NCBI RefSeq assembly: GCF_030758455.1
Contig: NZ_CP132353.1
Coordinates: forward strand, 558,001-622,000
DNA length: 64,000 nt
Direction: 5' to 3'
From: Erwinia pyri
Lineage (GTDB): Bacteria > Pseudomonadota > Gammaproteobacteria > Enterobacterales > Enterobacteriaceae
Part shown: in pieces, positions 28,972 through 40,838 of the stretch
How the letters are laid out: each line of letters opens with the position of its first letter
How positions within the stretch are numbered: the first letter of the stretch is position 1
Made by a program: the position numbers and the translations under genes
The notes under the pieces: generated by a model
Database searches by the model: none
What the model was told of the DNA's origin: nothing
What the model saw: the letters and a program-made list of their open reading frames with translations, nothing else

Positions 28972-29979
28972 TCAGAGCCTGGTGAGCGTCGCGACCATTA
29001 CCGCTTTAATAGTATGCAGGCGGTTTTCCGCCTGGTCGAACACCACGCTGTGCGGGGATTCAAAGACTTCATTGGTGACTTCCATGCCGCCGTGCAGATC
29101 GTACTCTTCAGCCATCTGCCGGCCCAGCGTGGTCTGGTCGTCATGGAAGGCAGGCAGACAGTGCAGGAACTTCACCTTCGGGTTACCGGTTAATGCCAGC
29201 ATCGCGCTGTTGACCTGATAGGGACGCAGCAGGGCAATGCGCTCTTTCCACACCTCTTTCGGCTCGCCCATTGAGACCCAGACGTCGGTGTAGATGAAGT
29301 CCGCGCCGTGCACGCCTTCCGCAATCTCTTCCGTCAGGGTGATTTTCCCGCCGGTTTTCTCTGCGGCTGCGCGGCACTCCGCCACCAGCTCCTCTTCCGG
29401 CCAGCACCCTTTCGGCGCTACCAGACGCAGATCGAGGCCGACCAGCGCTGCCGCTTCCATCATGGTGTTGCCCATGTTGTTACGCGCGTCGCCCACGTAG
29501 GCAAAGGTCATCTGGCTGAACGCTTTTTCCGGCAGATGCTCTTCCATAGTGAGCAGATCAGCCAGCAGCTGCGTAGGGTGAAACTCGTTAGTGAGGCCGT
29601 TCCATACCGGCACGCCCGCATGTTCAGCCAGCGCCTCCACCAGCGCCTGGCCGTGACCGCGATACTGAATGCCGTCATACATCCGGCCCAGCACGCGGGC
29701 GGTATCTTTCATCGACTCTTTGTGGCCAATCTGGCTGCCGCTCGGGCCGAGGTAAGTGACGTTAGCGCCCTGATCGTAAGCGGCAACTTCGAAAGAGCAT
29801 CGGGTACGGGTCGAGTCTTTTTCGAAGATGAGCGCGATATTTTTGCCTTTCAGGTGCTGAATTTCTTCGCCATTTTTCTTATCCATTTTAAGCGTGGACG
29901 CCAGCGCCAGCAGATTGGTCAGCTCTGCGGGCGTGAAATCCAGCAGCCTGAGAAAATGGCGTTGATATAAGTGACTCAT
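28972..29979 (-). CDS. argF: Ornithine carbamoyltransferase
   Basis: Forms citrulline from ornithine and carbamoyl phosphate. The product is 335 aa. The motifs are [13 protein letters not shown] (carbamoyl phosphate), [12 protein letters not shown], and [13 protein letters not shown] with the catalytic Cys. The sequence is close to E. coli ArgI/ArgF; argI is the positional equivalent in E. coli, and argF is used where only one copy exists. Two ARG boxes upstream indicate ArgR repression. pyrB lies downstream in the same orientation, as in E. coli. Confidence 0.97.
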   Translation of the reverse strand: MSHLYQRHFLRLLDFTPAELTNLLALASTLKMDKKNGEEIQHLKGKNIALIFEKDSTRTRCSFEVAAYDQGANVTYLGPSGSQIGHKESMKDTARVLGRMYDGIQYRGHGQALVEALAEHAGVPVWNGLTNEFHPTQLLADLLTMEEHLPEKAFSQMTFAYVGDARNNMGNTMMEAAALVGLDLRLVAPKGCWPEEELVAECRAAAEKTGGKITLTEEIAEGVHGADFIYTDVWVSMGEPKEVWKERIALLRPYQVNSAMLALTGNPKVKFLHCLPAFHDDQTTLGRQMAEEYDLHGGMEVTNEVFESPHSVVFDQAENRLHTIKAVMVATLTRL

Positions 29980-30000
29980 AAAGCACTCCAGGTGACAATT

Positions 30001-30039
30001 ATTGAATTAAAATTCAATCTAACCGTATGAATATGCATT
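30001..30039 (-). promoter_or_regulatory. tandem ARG boxes of argF
   Basis: ATTGAATTAAAATTCAAT (30001-30018) is a near-perfect ArgR box. A weaker second box (30022-30039) follows after 3 bp, matching 7 of 10 key positions. The two-box, 3-bp-gap layout is the standard ArgR hexamer site. It starts 21 bp upstream of the argF start codon. Confidence 0.88.
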
Positions 30040-30138
30040 TTCAACCCCGCCGTGCAGAAACTTTTGTTTAAAGGTAGTGGCGGGAACGGCACTGTGGGAA
30101 AATACTATCAAGAGATGCCACATACTGAGGAACGGATC

Positions 30139-30558
30139 ATGGCAAACGAAGCCTTGCTGGAAGAGCAGCGTGAAGAGACGCGGCTGATTATTGAAGAGCT
30201 GTTAGATGATGGCAGCGACCCGGATGCCCTCTACACCATTGAACACCACCTCTCCTGCGACAGCTTCGACGCGCTGGAAAAGGCGGCGGTGGAAGCGTTC
30301 AAAATGGGTTATGAAGTGACCGAGCCGGAAGAGCTGGAGCTGGAAGATGGTAGCAAAGTGATGTGCTGCGATATTCTCAGCGAAGGTGCGCTGAATGCCG
30401 AGCTGATCGATGCTCAGGTTGAGCAGCTGGTGGATCTGGCCGGTAAGTTCAACGTCGATTACGACGGCTGGGGCACCTATTTTGAAGATCCTGACGCGCA
30501 GGATGAAGAGGAAGATGGCGACATCATCGACGAAGAAGATAACGGCATCCGCCACTGA
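30139..30558 (+). CDS. rraB: Ribonuclease E inhibitor RraB
   Basis: Acidic protein that binds RNase E and modulates mRNA decay. The product is 139 aa (E. coli 138). The start [22 protein letters not shown] has GAGGAACGG upstream; the frame from 30052 adds 29 unconserved residues. The C-terminus is very acidic ([13 protein letters not shown]), as in the family. It is divergent from argF, the E. coli order. Confidence 0.95.
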   Translation: MANEALLEEQREETRLIIEELLDDGSDPDALYTIEHHLSCDSFDALEKAAVEAFKMGYEVTEPEELELEDGSKVMCCDILSEGALNAELIDAQVEQLVDLAGKFNVDYDGWGTYFEDPDAQDEEEDGDIIDEEDNGIRH

Positions 30559-30679
30559 TTGCGTCTGACCAGGCCCGGCGCTGCGCCCGGCCTGCTTATT
30601 ATCAGGAGGCCCGTTCGCGCTCCGCAAGACTCAAAGGGTGAACGCCGCTTCGCCCTTATCTATTTTCCGGACGCTCTTC

Positions 30680-31438
30680 ATGAATACCGAACCACTCCTT
30701 GCCCCCATTCACGCTTTCCTGCACTGCCGCACGCCGCAGGCATGGACAGATGAAGCCCGCAAGCCTGAGAACCTGCCGCTGCTGCTGACCGACCATCTTG
30801 TCTGCGAACTCAAGGCAGCCCAGACCGCCATGTGGCTGATCCGCCGTTACGTGGCAGACAAAGAGAGCAGCGAAGCGCTGCTGGCCTGGCTGAAGCCGTG
30901 GGAAGAATTTATTCACCTGCAGAACAACGATCTGACCTTTCTGGAGCAACAGAAAGGGTTATCGAAGGCGGTGATCAGCCGTGCCGACGTAAAGTACGGC
31001 GATATGCTGGTGGACAAGATGGTGCTGCTGATTAAAGAGGAGCTGCACCACTTTTATCAGGTGCTGGAGATCATGCAGGCGCGCGGCATTCCCTACAGAA
31101 AAATCACCGCCAGCCGCTATGCCAAAGGGCTGCTGCGTGAAGTCACCACTCACGAACCGCAAACGCTGGTGGATAAACTGATCTGTGGCGCCTACATCGA
31201 AGCGCGCTCCTGCGAACGGTTTGCCAACCTGGCGCCGCATCTGGATCGGGAGCTGGCGGACTTCTACGTTTCGCTGCTGCGTTCAGAGGCCAGACACTAT
31301 CAGGATTATCTGGCTCTCGCAGAGCAGGTAGCAAAAGCGGATATCAGCGAACGCGTCAGAAAAATTGGCGAGACGGAAGCTAAGCTGATCCAGGAGCCAG
31401 ACAGCCAGCTGAGATTTCACAGCGGCATACCGGCTTAA
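30680..31438 (+). CDS. miaE: tRNA 2-methylthio-N6-isopentenyladenosine hydroxylase MiaE
   Basis: Non-haem diiron monooxygenase that hydroxylates ms2i6A37 of tRNA, as in Salmonella; E. coli K-12 lacks it. The product is 252 aa. The diiron ligands are seen as Glu in CELKAAQTAMW, ExxH in KEELHHFYQ, Glu in YIEARSCERF and ExxH in SEARHYQDY. The start MNTEPLLAPIHAF is chosen by homology; an upstream in-frame start at 30638 adds 14 residues without support. It is downstream of rraB, as in Salmonella. Confidence 0.94.
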   Translation: MNTEPLLAPIHAFLHCRTPQAWTDEARKPENLPLLLTDHLVCELKAAQTAMWLIRRYVADKESSEALLAWLKPWEEFIHLQNNDLTFLEQQKGLSKAVISRADVKYGDMLVDKMVLLIKEELHHFYQVLEIMQARGIPYRKITASRYAKGLLREVTTHEPQTLVDKLICGAYIEARSCERFANLAPHLDRELADFYVSLLRSEARHYQDYLALAEQVAKADISERVRKIGETEAKLIQEPDSQLRFHSGIPA

Positions 31439-31692
31439 CAGATGAAAACGCTGCTGTTTAATTTAAACCTGACGCTTAGCGTTTAACTTAATTGTCAAAA
31501 TCAATAAAAGTTAGTAGATATAAAAGCAGCAAAAATAATTAAAGTTTCCTGTTATTAAAAGCAGTAAATTTATAAGGTCATGAGTCGGATGGCTATTATT
31601 TTTCTCTGTTTTTTATTTGCGTAACAGATCACAAAACTTATAATTAACTTTTTTTATTTAGTAAGTGTTGTGTATATTTCTGGCAGCACATC
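31439..31692. other. AT-rich upstream region of the porin operon
   Basis: No gene is seen. The stretch is AT-rich with several T tracts and should hold the promoter of the porin transcript; TATATT near 31672 is a possible -10 element. The RNA switch described next begins at 31693. Confidence 0.4.
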
Positions 31693-31765
31693 AGGATTGT
31701 TACCTCGGGCAAAACCTGATTCACGAAGTTAAGCTGAATAAGCTTCGGGAATCAGGTTTTTTTTT
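31693..31765 (+). promoter_or_regulatory. RAT antiterminator overlapping an intrinsic terminator (BglG/LicT type)
   Basis: The RNA at 31693-31719 reads AGGATTGTTACC, TCGG, GCAAAACCTGA, closely matching the ribonucleic antiterminator (GGATTGTTACTN...GCAAAACC) bound by BglG/LicT/SacY proteins. Its 3' end overlaps the left arm of a terminator: AACCTGATTC (31713-31722) pairs with GAATCAGGTT (31749-31758), with an inner CGAAG/CTTCG pair and a run of nine Ts. The two structures are mutually exclusive, the hallmark of this system. No BglG-family regulator is encoded in the window, so it must act from elsewhere. Confidence 0.88.
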
Positions 31766-31850
31766 CGTGCAATCCGCAGTGTTAATGCGAAAGGTAAAAT
31801 AAAAATCCGTTGTAAAAATAATTAAGGAGTTATTTAACAAGGAGAGAACA

Positions 31851-33185
31851 ATGAAAAACAGGATTGTTTTTATACTGGCGATTTCGCCTTGTTTTTATTC
31901 TCTGCCGGGGCAGGCTGTCCAGAAACCTGATGCCACTGTTTCGCTTACAGACAGCAATTTTTTTACCCAGACCCAGCTGAATATGACGCTGAGGAACCAG
32001 TGGAAATACCTCAAAGAGAACGAAGCACAACCGAAAACGGTTCACAATGCCTGGGGGCAGGCTATCCAGTTTGATTATCTTTCCGGCTATCTGTGGGATG
32101 TGGTGGGCGTGGATGCCACCTGGAACAGGGCGATAAAGCTCGGCGCCAGCGATTATTTTGTGACGCGCGGCCTGCTCTACAATCACGGTGAGGGGATGGA
32201 TAAAGAGAACGCCCACGGCTTCAGCAAATTCGGTCAGCGTTATCTCAAGCTGAAGTTGGGTAACGACTCGACAGGGATCAAAGCGAAGGCAGGCTGGCAG
32301 GCATTAACAAATTTCGGCGTGTTAACTACCGCTAACCGCCTGTCCCGTAACAGCTACCTGGGTTATAGCAGCACCTTTAACTGGCAGAAGCTGAGTCTGG
32401 ATGCGGCTTACGTTACCAAAGCTATCCGGTTTGATTCTCCGCAAAGCCTGCATTTAGAGACCAACGATAAGAAAAATATCCGTGCGATTTATACCGCTGG
32501 GGTGACTTACCGGCAGCCGGATAACCTCTTCTCCTATTCCTGGGGCGAGGCGGATAATTATCTGCGGCGTCATCGGCTGGAAGCCGCCTGGCAAATAGCG
32601 CCGGCGTGGCATCTCTCTTCCCAGGTCTATGGCAGCGAGGGGTTGGATAAATACACTTCAATGCCCGCCAGTAAAAGAGAGTTCGATCGTCATGCCTGGC
32701 ATTACGTGGGCCAGGCCCAGTGGCAGAATAACGGCTGGAAACAACGGATGGTGCTGGCCTGGACATCAGCCCCCAGGAGAAATGGTGTGGGTTACTATGC
32801 CCGGCCATTAACCAAAAATACCCGGGGGCGTTTCAATGCATTAACTTCCGCGGGAAAAGATTATATGAGAGATAAGGAGCTGGCGTTAGTTTCTCTGACG
32901 GAATATCAATTTATCCGCGATTTGGTCAGCGGAATACAGCTTAACTATGGCCAGTTTTCTTATAAAAACCAAACCGTGCGCAGTGGTGAAGTAGCGCTGG
33001 TTAATAGCTGGAATCCTTCAACTCGTGCATTAAAGAATCTCTCTGTTTTTACCCTCTTCGGTTACGGGGTTTCTTATAAAAATAACAGGGAAACACCGCT
33101 GTTTAATGACCAGGGGAAACCTGTCCGCTCGCCCAGTTTATCGGCGGAAATCGCAATTAATTATAAGTTTGGCTTATTCAACTAA
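31851..33185 (+). CDS. OprD-family outer-membrane porin
   Basis: A 444-aa predicted beta-barrel with a signal peptide (MKNRIVFILAISPCFYSLPGQAVQ). The pattern of alternating aromatic strands, for example HNAWGQAIQFDYLSGYLWDVVGVD and KLGNDSTGIKAKAGWQAL, and the C-terminal aromatic (KFGLFN) fit the OprD/ChiP substrate-specific porin family. The substrate is unknown. The upstream antiterminator suggests a PTS sugar such as a beta-glucoside or related oligosaccharide; this is inference. The gene for an exported phosphatase follows after 12 bp in the same operon. AAGGAGAG lies upstream. Confidence 0.85.
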   Translation: MKNRIVFILAISPCFYSLPGQAVQKPDATVSLTDSNFFTQTQLNMTLRNQWKYLKENEAQPKTVHNAWGQAIQFDYLSGYLWDVVGVDATWNRAIKLGASDYFVTRGLLYNHGEGMDKENAHGFSKFGQRYLKLKLGNDSTGIKAKAGWQALTNFGVLTTANRLSRNSYLGYSSTFNWQKLSLDAAYVTKAIRFDSPQSLHLETNDKKNIRAIYTAGVTYRQPDNLFSYSWGEADNYLRRHRLEAAWQIAPAWHLSSQVYGSEGLDKYTSMPASKREFDRHAWHYVGQAQWQNNGWKQRMVLAWTSAPRRNGVGYYARPLTKNTRGRFNALTSAGKDYMRDKELALVSLTEYQFIRDLVSGIQLNYGQFSYKNQTVRSGEVALVNSWNPSTRALKNLSVFTLFGYGVSYKNNRETPLFNDQGKPVRSPSLSAEIAINYKFGLFN

Positions 33186-33197
33186 CAGGATGGCTAT

Positions 33198-33983
33198 ATG
33201 AACGCAAAAATAAAAGTGCTGATAATTATGCTGCTTACGATGTTCAGCGTGACAGAGTGCCTGGCTGCAGATGTTTACCTTTATCTGACGCGGCACGGCA
33301 AAACCATGTTCAACACCGTACACCGCGCGCAGGGTTGGGCAGATACGCCGTTAACCTCTGAAGGCGTGGAAGGAGCACAAAAGTTAGGCCGGGGAGTGCA
33401 GTCAGTGAAATTTATTGCGGCCTGGTCCAGTGATGCTGGCAGAGCGAGGGAAACCGCGCAGCTGGTGATGCAGGGTTGGAAAAAGCCGTTGCCACTGCAG
33501 GAGAGCAGGGGGCTGAGGGAAATCAACTTTGGCTTATTTGAGGGGGACTTGGACGAAAACATGTGGGGCGCGGCAGCGAAACAGGTGGGTTATCCGTCAC
33601 AGGCGGCGCTGATGACCGCTTTCTCCGACCGTAAAATCGACCTTGATCAAATGATTGACGCGATAAAAAGCGCGGAAGCTCAGGGAACGGAGGCATTAAA
33701 AGGCATCAAATCTACCGGCGCTGCCGAAAGCTACCGGCAGGCGGCTACCCGTCTGACCAGAACTATTACTGACATTGCGCAGCAGGCGCAACGTCAGGGC
33801 GGCGGCAATGTGCTGGTGGTTAGCCACGGGTTAGCAATTATGGTGCTGCTGAAAGAGCTGGGAGAGACGTCGGTTAATCATGGCCTGAGCAATGCCGGCG
33901 TCACTAAAATTCGCTACACTGATGCAGGAAAGTTTGTTATTGAGTCGATTGATGACCTGAGCTACGTGCAGAACGGTTCATAG
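33198..33983 (+). CDS. Exported histidine phosphatase superfamily protein
   Basis: A 261-aa protein with a signal peptide ([23 protein letters not shown]) and a branch-1 histidine phosphatase domain. The catalytic RHGK (R32-H33-G34) in [12 protein letters not shown], the general acid region [13 protein letters not shown] and the second His in [14 protein letters not shown] are present. It should act in the periplasm on a small phosphate ester. Cotranscription with the porin suggests that it processes a substrate let in by that channel. It overlaps convergent yjgM by 6 bp. Confidence 0.85.
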   Translation: MNAKIKVLIIMLLTMFSVTECLAADVYLYLTRHGKTMFNTVHRAQGWADTPLTSEGVEGAQKLGRGVQSVKFIAAWSSDAGRARETAQLVMQGWKKPLPLQESRGLREINFGLFEGDLDENMWGAAAKQVGYPSQAALMTAFSDRKIDLDQMIDAIKSAEAQGTEALKGIKSTGAAESYRQAATRLTRTITDIAQQAQRQGGGNVLVVSHGLAIMVLLKELGETSVNHGLSNAGVTKIRYTDAGKFVIESIDDLSYVQNGS

Positions 33984-34481
33984 CTTACGCAGCATTGTCA
34001 CTTCGCAGTCGACGTGTCCGGTGTTGCCCATCGGGCCGTCGATATGCTCAAAGCCAAGATGCTCATACAGGCGAATGGCGCGGGTCAGCGATGCGGTTGT
34101 TTCGAGATAGCAGCGCTGGAAACCGCGTTCGCGGGCAAAATCCATCGCCTGCATTGCCAGTTCGCGCGCCAGCCCCATGCCGCGCACCGCGGGCATAAAG
34201 TACATCTTCTGCAGCTCGCACACCCCTTCTTCACTGCCGTGCAGCGGCGCAACGCCACCGCCACCCACAATCTTCCCTTCCAGCTCAATCACCCAGTAGG
34301 CGCTGTCCGGCTCGCTGTAAAGCTCAAACAGATGGTCAAGGTTGGGATCGGCGACGGTAAAGCCTTTATCGGCGGTAAGGCCAAATTCGGCGGAAACGTC
34401 GCGGATCACGCGGGCAATATGCGGGTTATCAGCGTGTTGCATCGGGCGAATCCGAAGCGAAGTATTGGTGAAAATAGTCAT
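33978..34481 (-). CDS. yjgM: GNAT N-acetyltransferase YjgM
   Basis: A 167-aa acetyltransferase resembling E. coli YjgM along its whole length ([39 protein letters not shown]). The acetyl-CoA loop is [15 protein letters not shown], and [24 protein letters not shown] closes the fold. E. coli YjgM has been linked to aspartate/glutamate acetylation by some reports; I treat the substrate as open. It precedes valS, as in E. coli. Confidence 0.9.
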   Translation of the reverse strand: MTIFTNTSLRIRPMQHADNPHIARVIRDVSAEFGLTADKGFTVADPNLDHLFELYSEPDSAYWVIELEGKIVGGGGVAPLHGSEEGVCELQKMYFMPAVRGMGLARELAMQAMDFARERGFQRCYLETTASLTRAIRLYEHLGFEHIDGPMGNTGHVDCEVTMLRKL

Positions 34482-34581
34482 AGCGGTGCCGTGTTAGTCT
34501 GCATGAACGCAGTGTAATAATATTAAGCGGGGTGATGCAATCTTCACCTGCTCAGGCCAGCAATTATTGTAGCCCGGCAAT

Positions 34582-34616
34582 AAAAAAGGCCCGGTGAGAA
34601 GCTCTCAGCCGGGCCT
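34582..34616 (-). terminator. valS terminator
   Basis: GGCCCGGCTGAG...CTCACCGGGCC (minus strand) is followed by TTTTTTATT, a strong GC stem with a U run just after the valS stop. Confidence 0.9.
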
Positions 34617-34635
34617 GGTGCAGGGCGCTTACTGC

Positions 34636-37491
34636 TTACAGCGCTTTGATCACCGCCTGCTGTTCAATCAGTTTCGCTTTCGCCTGACCGAACTCGGTCA
34701 TACGCTCGCGCTCTTTGGCTACCACCGCCTCTGGCGCGCGGGAGACAAAGCCTTCATTGGAGAGCTTGCTTTCGATCTTGCCGATTTCCACTTCCAGCTT
34801 GGTGACTTCCTTCGCCAGACGCTCCAGCTCAGCCTCTTTGTCGACCAGATCCGCCATCGGGATCAGCAGCTCTGCGCCGTCGATGATTTTGGTCACCGAA
34901 ACCGGTGCTTTCTCATCAGCGGTCAGACAGGTGATGCTCTCCAGACGCGCCAGCGTTTTCAGGAAGCTGTGGTTATCGCTCACGCGACGAACCACATCAG
35001 CACTGGCACCGCGCAGCAGCACATCCAGCGGTTTGGAAGGGGAGAGGTTCATCTCCGCACGGATATTACGCACGGCAACGATAGCCTGCTTCAGCCACTC
35101 GGTATCGCTCAGCGCCGCTTCATCCACCTTAGCGGTGTCGAAAGCGGGCATCGGCTGCAGCATGATGGTGTCGTCGCTGATGTTCTTCAGCACTTTCACC
35201 CGTTGCCAGATGGTTTCAGTGATAAATGGAATAATCGGGTGCGCCAGGCGCAGCAGAGATTCCAGCACCTCAACCAGCGTATGGCGGGTGCCGCGCAGCT
35301 GCGCTTCCGTTCCGCCATTCATTACCGGCTTGGCCAGCTCCAGATACCAGTCGCAGAACTGGTTCCAGGTGAACTCATACAGGATGCCGGCCGCAATATC
35401 GAAGCGGAAGGTATCCAGCGCTTCGCGGTAGGCTTTCACTGTCTGATTGAATTCAGCCAGGATCCAGCGGTCCGCCAGCGACAGCTCCAGCTCACCGCCG
35501 TTGAAGCCGCAATCCTGCTCTTCGGTGTTCATCAGCACAAAGCGGCTGGCGTTCCAGAGCTTGTTACAGAAGTTACGGTAGCCTTCCAGGCGCTTCATGT
35601 CCCAGTTGATGTCGCGGCCGGTAGAGGCGAGCGCCGCCAGGGTGAAGCGCAGGGCATCGGTGCCGTGCGGCTCAATGCCGTTCGGGAACTGCTTCTCGGT
35701 GCGCTTGCGGATCTTGTCGGCCAGCTGCGGCTGCATCATGTTGCCGGTACGCTTAGCCAGCAGATCTTCCAGCGAAATGCCGTCAACCATATCCAGCGGA
35801 TCGATGACGTTGCCTTTCGACTTCGACATCTTCTGCCCTTCATCGTCACGGATCAGGCCGGTCATATAGACCTTTTTGAACGGGACCTGAGGCTTGCCAT
35901 CTTCATCCTTGATGAAGTGCATGGTCAGCATGATCATGCGGGCGATCCAGAAGAAGATGATGTCGAAGCCGCTGACCATCACGCTGGTAGGGTGGAAGGT
36001 GCGCAGCGCCTCGGTGTTCTCAGGCCAGCCCAGCGTGGAGAAGGTCCACAGGCCGGAAGAGAACCAGGTATCCAGCACATCTTCATCCTGGCTCAGCGCC
36101 ACGTCGGCGGCCAGATTGTTCTCTTCACGCACTTCTTCTTCGGTGCGGCCTACATAGACGTTGCCTTCCGCATCATACCAGGCCGGGATGCGGTGACCCC
36201 ACCAGAGCTGACGGGAGATACACCAGTCCTGAATATCGCGCATCCAGGAGAAGTACATGTTTTCATACTGCTTAGGCACGAACTGAATCTCGCCCTGCTC
36301 AACGGCTTCCACCGCCACTTTTGCCAGCGGCGCGGTACGCACGTACCACTGGTCGGTCAGCATCGGCTCGATAACCACGCCGCCACGATCGCCGTAAGGC
36401 ACGGTCAGGTCGTGTGGCTTCACTTCGTCCAGCAGGCCAAGCGCATCCACAGCGGCAACAATCGCTTTACGCGCGGCGAAACGTTCCAGATTCTGGAATT
36501 CAGCCGGGATGGCGGCGTCGTAAACGTCCGACTCTTCACCGTTGCAGTCATAGACCTGCGCCAGATCGCGAATATCGCCATCAAAGGTCAGGATGTTGAT
36601 CATCGGCAGCTTGTGGCGGCGGCCCACTTCGTAGTCGTTGAAGTCGTGCGCCGGGGTGATTTTCACGCAGCCGGTGCCTTTCTCCATGTCCGCGTGCTCG
36701 TCGCCCACGATCGGAATGCGGCGATCCACAAACGGCAGCACCACAAACTTGCCGATCAGATCTTTATAACGCGGATCTTCCGGGTTCACGGCCACGCCGG
36801 TATCGCCCAGCACCGTTTCCGGGCGGGTGGTGGCTACTACGAGATAATCTTTGCCGTCAGCGGTTTTTGCGCCGTCAGCCAGCGGATAGCGGATATGCCA
36901 CATTGAGCCTTTCGACTCGCGGTTTTCCACTTCCAGGTCGGAAATAGCGGTGCGCAGTTTCGGATCCCAGTTAACCAGGCGTTTGCCACGGTAGATCAGA
37001 TCTTCTTTGTAGAGGCGCACAAACACCTCTTTTACCGCATGAGAGAGGCCATCATCCATGGTGAAGCGCTCACGCTCCCAGTCCACGGAGTTGCCCAGGC
37101 GGCGCATCTGGCGGGTGATGGTGCCGCCAGACTCTGCTTTCCATTCCCAGATTTTGTCGATAAACGCTTCACGACCGTAGTCCTTACGCGTTTTGCCCTC
37201 TTCAGCGGCGATTTTACGCTCCACCACCATCTGCGTGGCGATCCCCGCATGGTCGGTACCTGCCTGCCACAGAGTATTTTTACCCTGCATGCGCTGGTAG
37301 CGGATCAGCGTATCCATGATCGTTTGCTGGAAGGCGTGACCCATATGCAAGCTGCCGGTCACGTTCGGCGGCGGGATCATGATGCAGTAGCTTTCCTGGC
37401 TGGTATCGCCATTAGGTTTGAAGTAGCCCTGCTGTTCCCAGTGCTCGTAAAGCGGCTGTTCGATCTCTTGCGGGTTATATGTCTTTTCCAT
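34636..37491 (-). CDS. valS: Valyl-tRNA synthetase
   Basis: Class I synthetase, 951 aa, exactly the E. coli length. The signature HMGH (residues 49-52) lies in [14 protein letters not shown], and [14 protein letters not shown] is near 554. The CP1 editing domain lies between, the anticodon-binding domain follows, and a C-terminal coiled coil begins at about 880 ([22 protein letters not shown]). It is 5 bp downstream of holC and forms pepA-holC-valS with it. Confidence 0.98.
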   Translation of the reverse strand: MEKTYNPQEIEQPLYEHWEQQGYFKPNGDTSQESYCIMIPPPNVTGSLHMGHAFQQTIMDTLIRYQRMQGKNTLWQAGTDHAGIATQMVVERKIAAEEGKTRKDYGREAFIDKIWEWKAESGGTITRQMRRLGNSVDWERERFTMDDGLSHAVKEVFVRLYKEDLIYRGKRLVNWDPKLRTAISDLEVENRESKGSMWHIRYPLADGAKTADGKDYLVVATTRPETVLGDTGVAVNPEDPRYKDLIGKFVVLPFVDRRIPIVGDEHADMEKGTGCVKITPAHDFNDYEVGRRHKLPMINILTFDGDIRDLAQVYDCNGEESDVYDAAIPAEFQNLERFAARKAIVAAVDALGLLDEVKPHDLTVPYGDRGGVVIEPMLTDQWYVRTAPLAKVAVEAVEQGEIQFVPKQYENMYFSWMRDIQDWCISRQLWWGHRIPAWYDAEGNVYVGRTEEEVREENNLAADVALSQDEDVLDTWFSSGLWTFSTLGWPENTEALRTFHPTSVMVSGFDIIFFWIARMIMLTMHFIKDEDGKPQVPFKKVYMTGLIRDDEGQKMSKSKGNVIDPLDMVDGISLEDLLAKRTGNMMQPQLADKIRKRTEKQFPNGIEPHGTDALRFTLAALASTGRDINWDMKRLEGYRNFCNKLWNASRFVLMNTEEQDCGFNGGELELSLADRWILAEFNQTVKAYREALDTFRFDIAAGILYEFTWNQFCDWYLELAKPVMNGGTEAQLRGTRHTLVEVLESLLRLAHPIIPFITETIWQRVKVLKNISDDTIMLQPMPAFDTAKVDEAALSDTEWLKQAIVAVRNIRAEMNLSPSKPLDVLLRGASADVVRRVSDNHSFLKTLARLESITCLTADEKAPVSVTKIIDGAELLIPMADLVDKEAELERLAKEVTKLEVEIGKIESKLSNEGFVSRAPEAVVAKERERMTEFGQAKAKLIEQQAVIKAL

Positions 37492-37496
37492 TTCTG

Positions 37497-37952
37497 CTAT
37501 GTCTTAGGCACGGGGGGCGGTGCCGTATTCAAGTGGAATCCAACGCTGCGATACGCTTTGTAGCGGTCGCGCGCCAGCTGTTTCAATGATTCTTCGTAAG
37601 GAACGAAGTCTACCACTTCATAGAAAGCGGTGGCAAAATCTGCAAACTGCGGCAGCAGGCTGATCAGCAGGTCACGCGGGGCGTTTCCGCGACGCTGTGG
37701 CCACGCCAGCTCAACCGGTGCGCCATACTTCGGCCCTTCGCCCGCCAGATTGTGCGGCACAAAGGCGTTCGCCGGACGCTGCCAGAGCGCTTCGTCCAGC
37801 CGGACAGCCTGCGCTTCATCCTCGCAGGCTACCAACACGCGTTTTCCCTCGCGCCAGCGCGCCTCTGCTATATCGCAGACCAGCGCCTCAAGGGCGCTGA
37901 TCCCGTCAACCGGGGTATCGGTTTCCAGCAGATAGAAGGTTGCGGTTTTCAT
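37497..37952 (-). CDS. holC: DNA polymerase III chi subunit
   Basis: Clamp-loader accessory subunit that binds SSB. The product is 151 aa (E. coli 147). It starts [22 protein letters not shown] and carries the conserved [23 protein letters not shown]. It lies 5 bp from pepA and valS on either side. The C-terminal tail is a little longer than in E. coli. Confidence 0.95.
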   Translation of the reverse strand: MKTATFYLLETDTPVDGISALEALVCDIAEARWREGKRVLVACEDEAQAVRLDEALWQRPANAFVPHNLAGEGPKYGAPVELAWPQRRGNAPRDLLISLLPQFADFATAFYEVVDFVPYEESLKQLARDRYKAYRSVGFHLNTAPPPVPKT

Positions 37953-37957
37953 CAGTT

Positions 37958-39484
<1,527 letters not shown>

Positions 39485-39737
39485 TTAAAGACAACGGCGC
39501 TTGCTGCGGCTAGAATGTAGCGCTTTCGTCAAGCTCGGTGCCAGGCATTACGCCACTGGGGTATCGGGCGTCTGAATGAGTTTTGGTGATAATACGTTTT
39601 TTTTTGCATCACCAGAACGCGATTGTTGTCATACTATTTTAGCTATGACGGAGGCCATTGATGAGAAAAAATGGCGTATAAGCGATGAAACTAGCGATTT
39701 TCCTGCAAAAAGACAAGTTTTCACAGGCGTACTCAGC

Positions 39738-40838
39738 GTGATCATCATTAGATATCTGGTTAGGGAAACGCTCAAAAGCCAGCTGGCTATCCTCTTCATC
39801 CTGCTACTGATCTTCTTTTGTCAGAAGTTAGTCAGGATTTTGGGTGCCGCGGTGGATGGCGAAATTCCAACAAATTTAGTCCTGACATTATTGGGCCTTG
39901 GCGTGCCAGAGATGGCGCAGCTTATCCTGCCACTGAGCCTGTTTTTAGCCATTTTGATGACGCTTGGGCGGTTATACACCGAAAGCGAGATCACGGTGAT
40001 GCACGCCTGCGGCCTGAGCAAAGCGGTGCTGGTCAAGGCGGCGATGGTGCTGATGCTCTTCACCGCGATAGTGGCTGCCATTAACGTCGCCTGGCTTGGC
40101 CCCTGGTCTTCCCGCTATCAAAGTGAAGTGACGCAGAACGCCAAAGCTAACCCGGGCGCCGCCGCGCTGGCTGCCGGACAGTTCCAGCAGTCGGGCGACG
40201 GCCAGTCGGTGATGTTTATTGAGAACGTTAAGGGCAACACCTTTGGCAATGTCTTCCTGGCGCAGCTGCGGCCGAAAGGCAACGCCCGTCCTTCTGTGGT
40301 GCTGGCTGATAAAGGCCATATGACCCAGCGGCCAGACGGCTCGCAGGTGGTGACGCTGGAGAAAGGGACCCGCTTTGAAGGCACGGCGATGCTGCGCGAC
40401 TTCCGCATCACGGATTTCGTCAACTATCAGGCGATTGTCGGGCACCAGGATGTAGTGCTGGACCCGAACGATGCTGAGCAGATGGATTTCACAACGCTGG
40501 CGCAGTCTGACAAGCCGGAGTTCAGAAGCGAGTTCCACTGGCGCATCACGCTGGTGTTCTCGGTGCTGGTGATGGCGTTAATGGTGGTGCCGCTCAGCGT
40601 GGTCAACCCGCGTCAGGGCCGCGTCCTGTCGATGCTGCCCGCTATGCTGCTCTATCTGATCTTCTTCCTGCTGCAGAGTTCGCTGCGCTCCAGCGGCCAG
40701 AAAGGCCGCCTCGATCCCGCTATCTGGATGTGGGTGGTGAATATCTCTTACCTGGCGCTGGCCGTGCTGCTTAACCTGTGGGATACCGTGCCCATGCGGC
40801 GTTTCCGTGCCCGCTTCAGCAAGGGAGGCTCCGTCTGA
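39738..40838 (+). CDS. lptF: LPS export ABC permease LptF
   Basis: Inner-membrane half of the LptB2FG transporter that extracts LPS. The start is GTG at 39738 (VIIIRYLVRETLKSQ): E. coli lptF also starts with GTG here, and this gives 366 aa, the same length. The frame open to 39576 upstream encodes no conserved residues. Transmembrane helices lie near 10-35, 50-80, 100-120 and three at the C-terminus, with a periplasmic beta-jellyroll between. Its stop overlaps the lptG start by one base. Confidence 0.97.
   Translation: MIIIRYLVRETLKSQLAILFILLLIFFCQKLVRILGAAVDGEIPTNLVLTLLGLGVPEMAQLILPLSLFLAILMTLGRLYTESEITVMHACGLSKAVLVKAAMVLMLFTAIVAAINVAWLGPWSSRYQSEVTQNAKANPGAAALAAGQFQQSGDGQSVMFIENVKGNTFGNVFLAQLRPKGNARPSVVLADKGHMTQRPDGSQVVTLEKGTRFEGTAMLRDFRITDFVNYQAIVGHQDVVLDPNDAEQMDFTTLAQSDKPEFRSEFHWRITLVFSVLVMALMVVPLSVVNPRQGRVLSMLPAMLLYLIFFLLQSSLRSSGQKGRLDPAIWMWVVNISYLALAVLLNLWDTVPMRRFRARFSKGGSV

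Noticed and set aside
34594..36906. 770-codon open frame opposite valS
   Set aside because: It is antisense to a highly conserved synthetase and arises from codon bias. It has no ribosome-binding site or recognisable domain.
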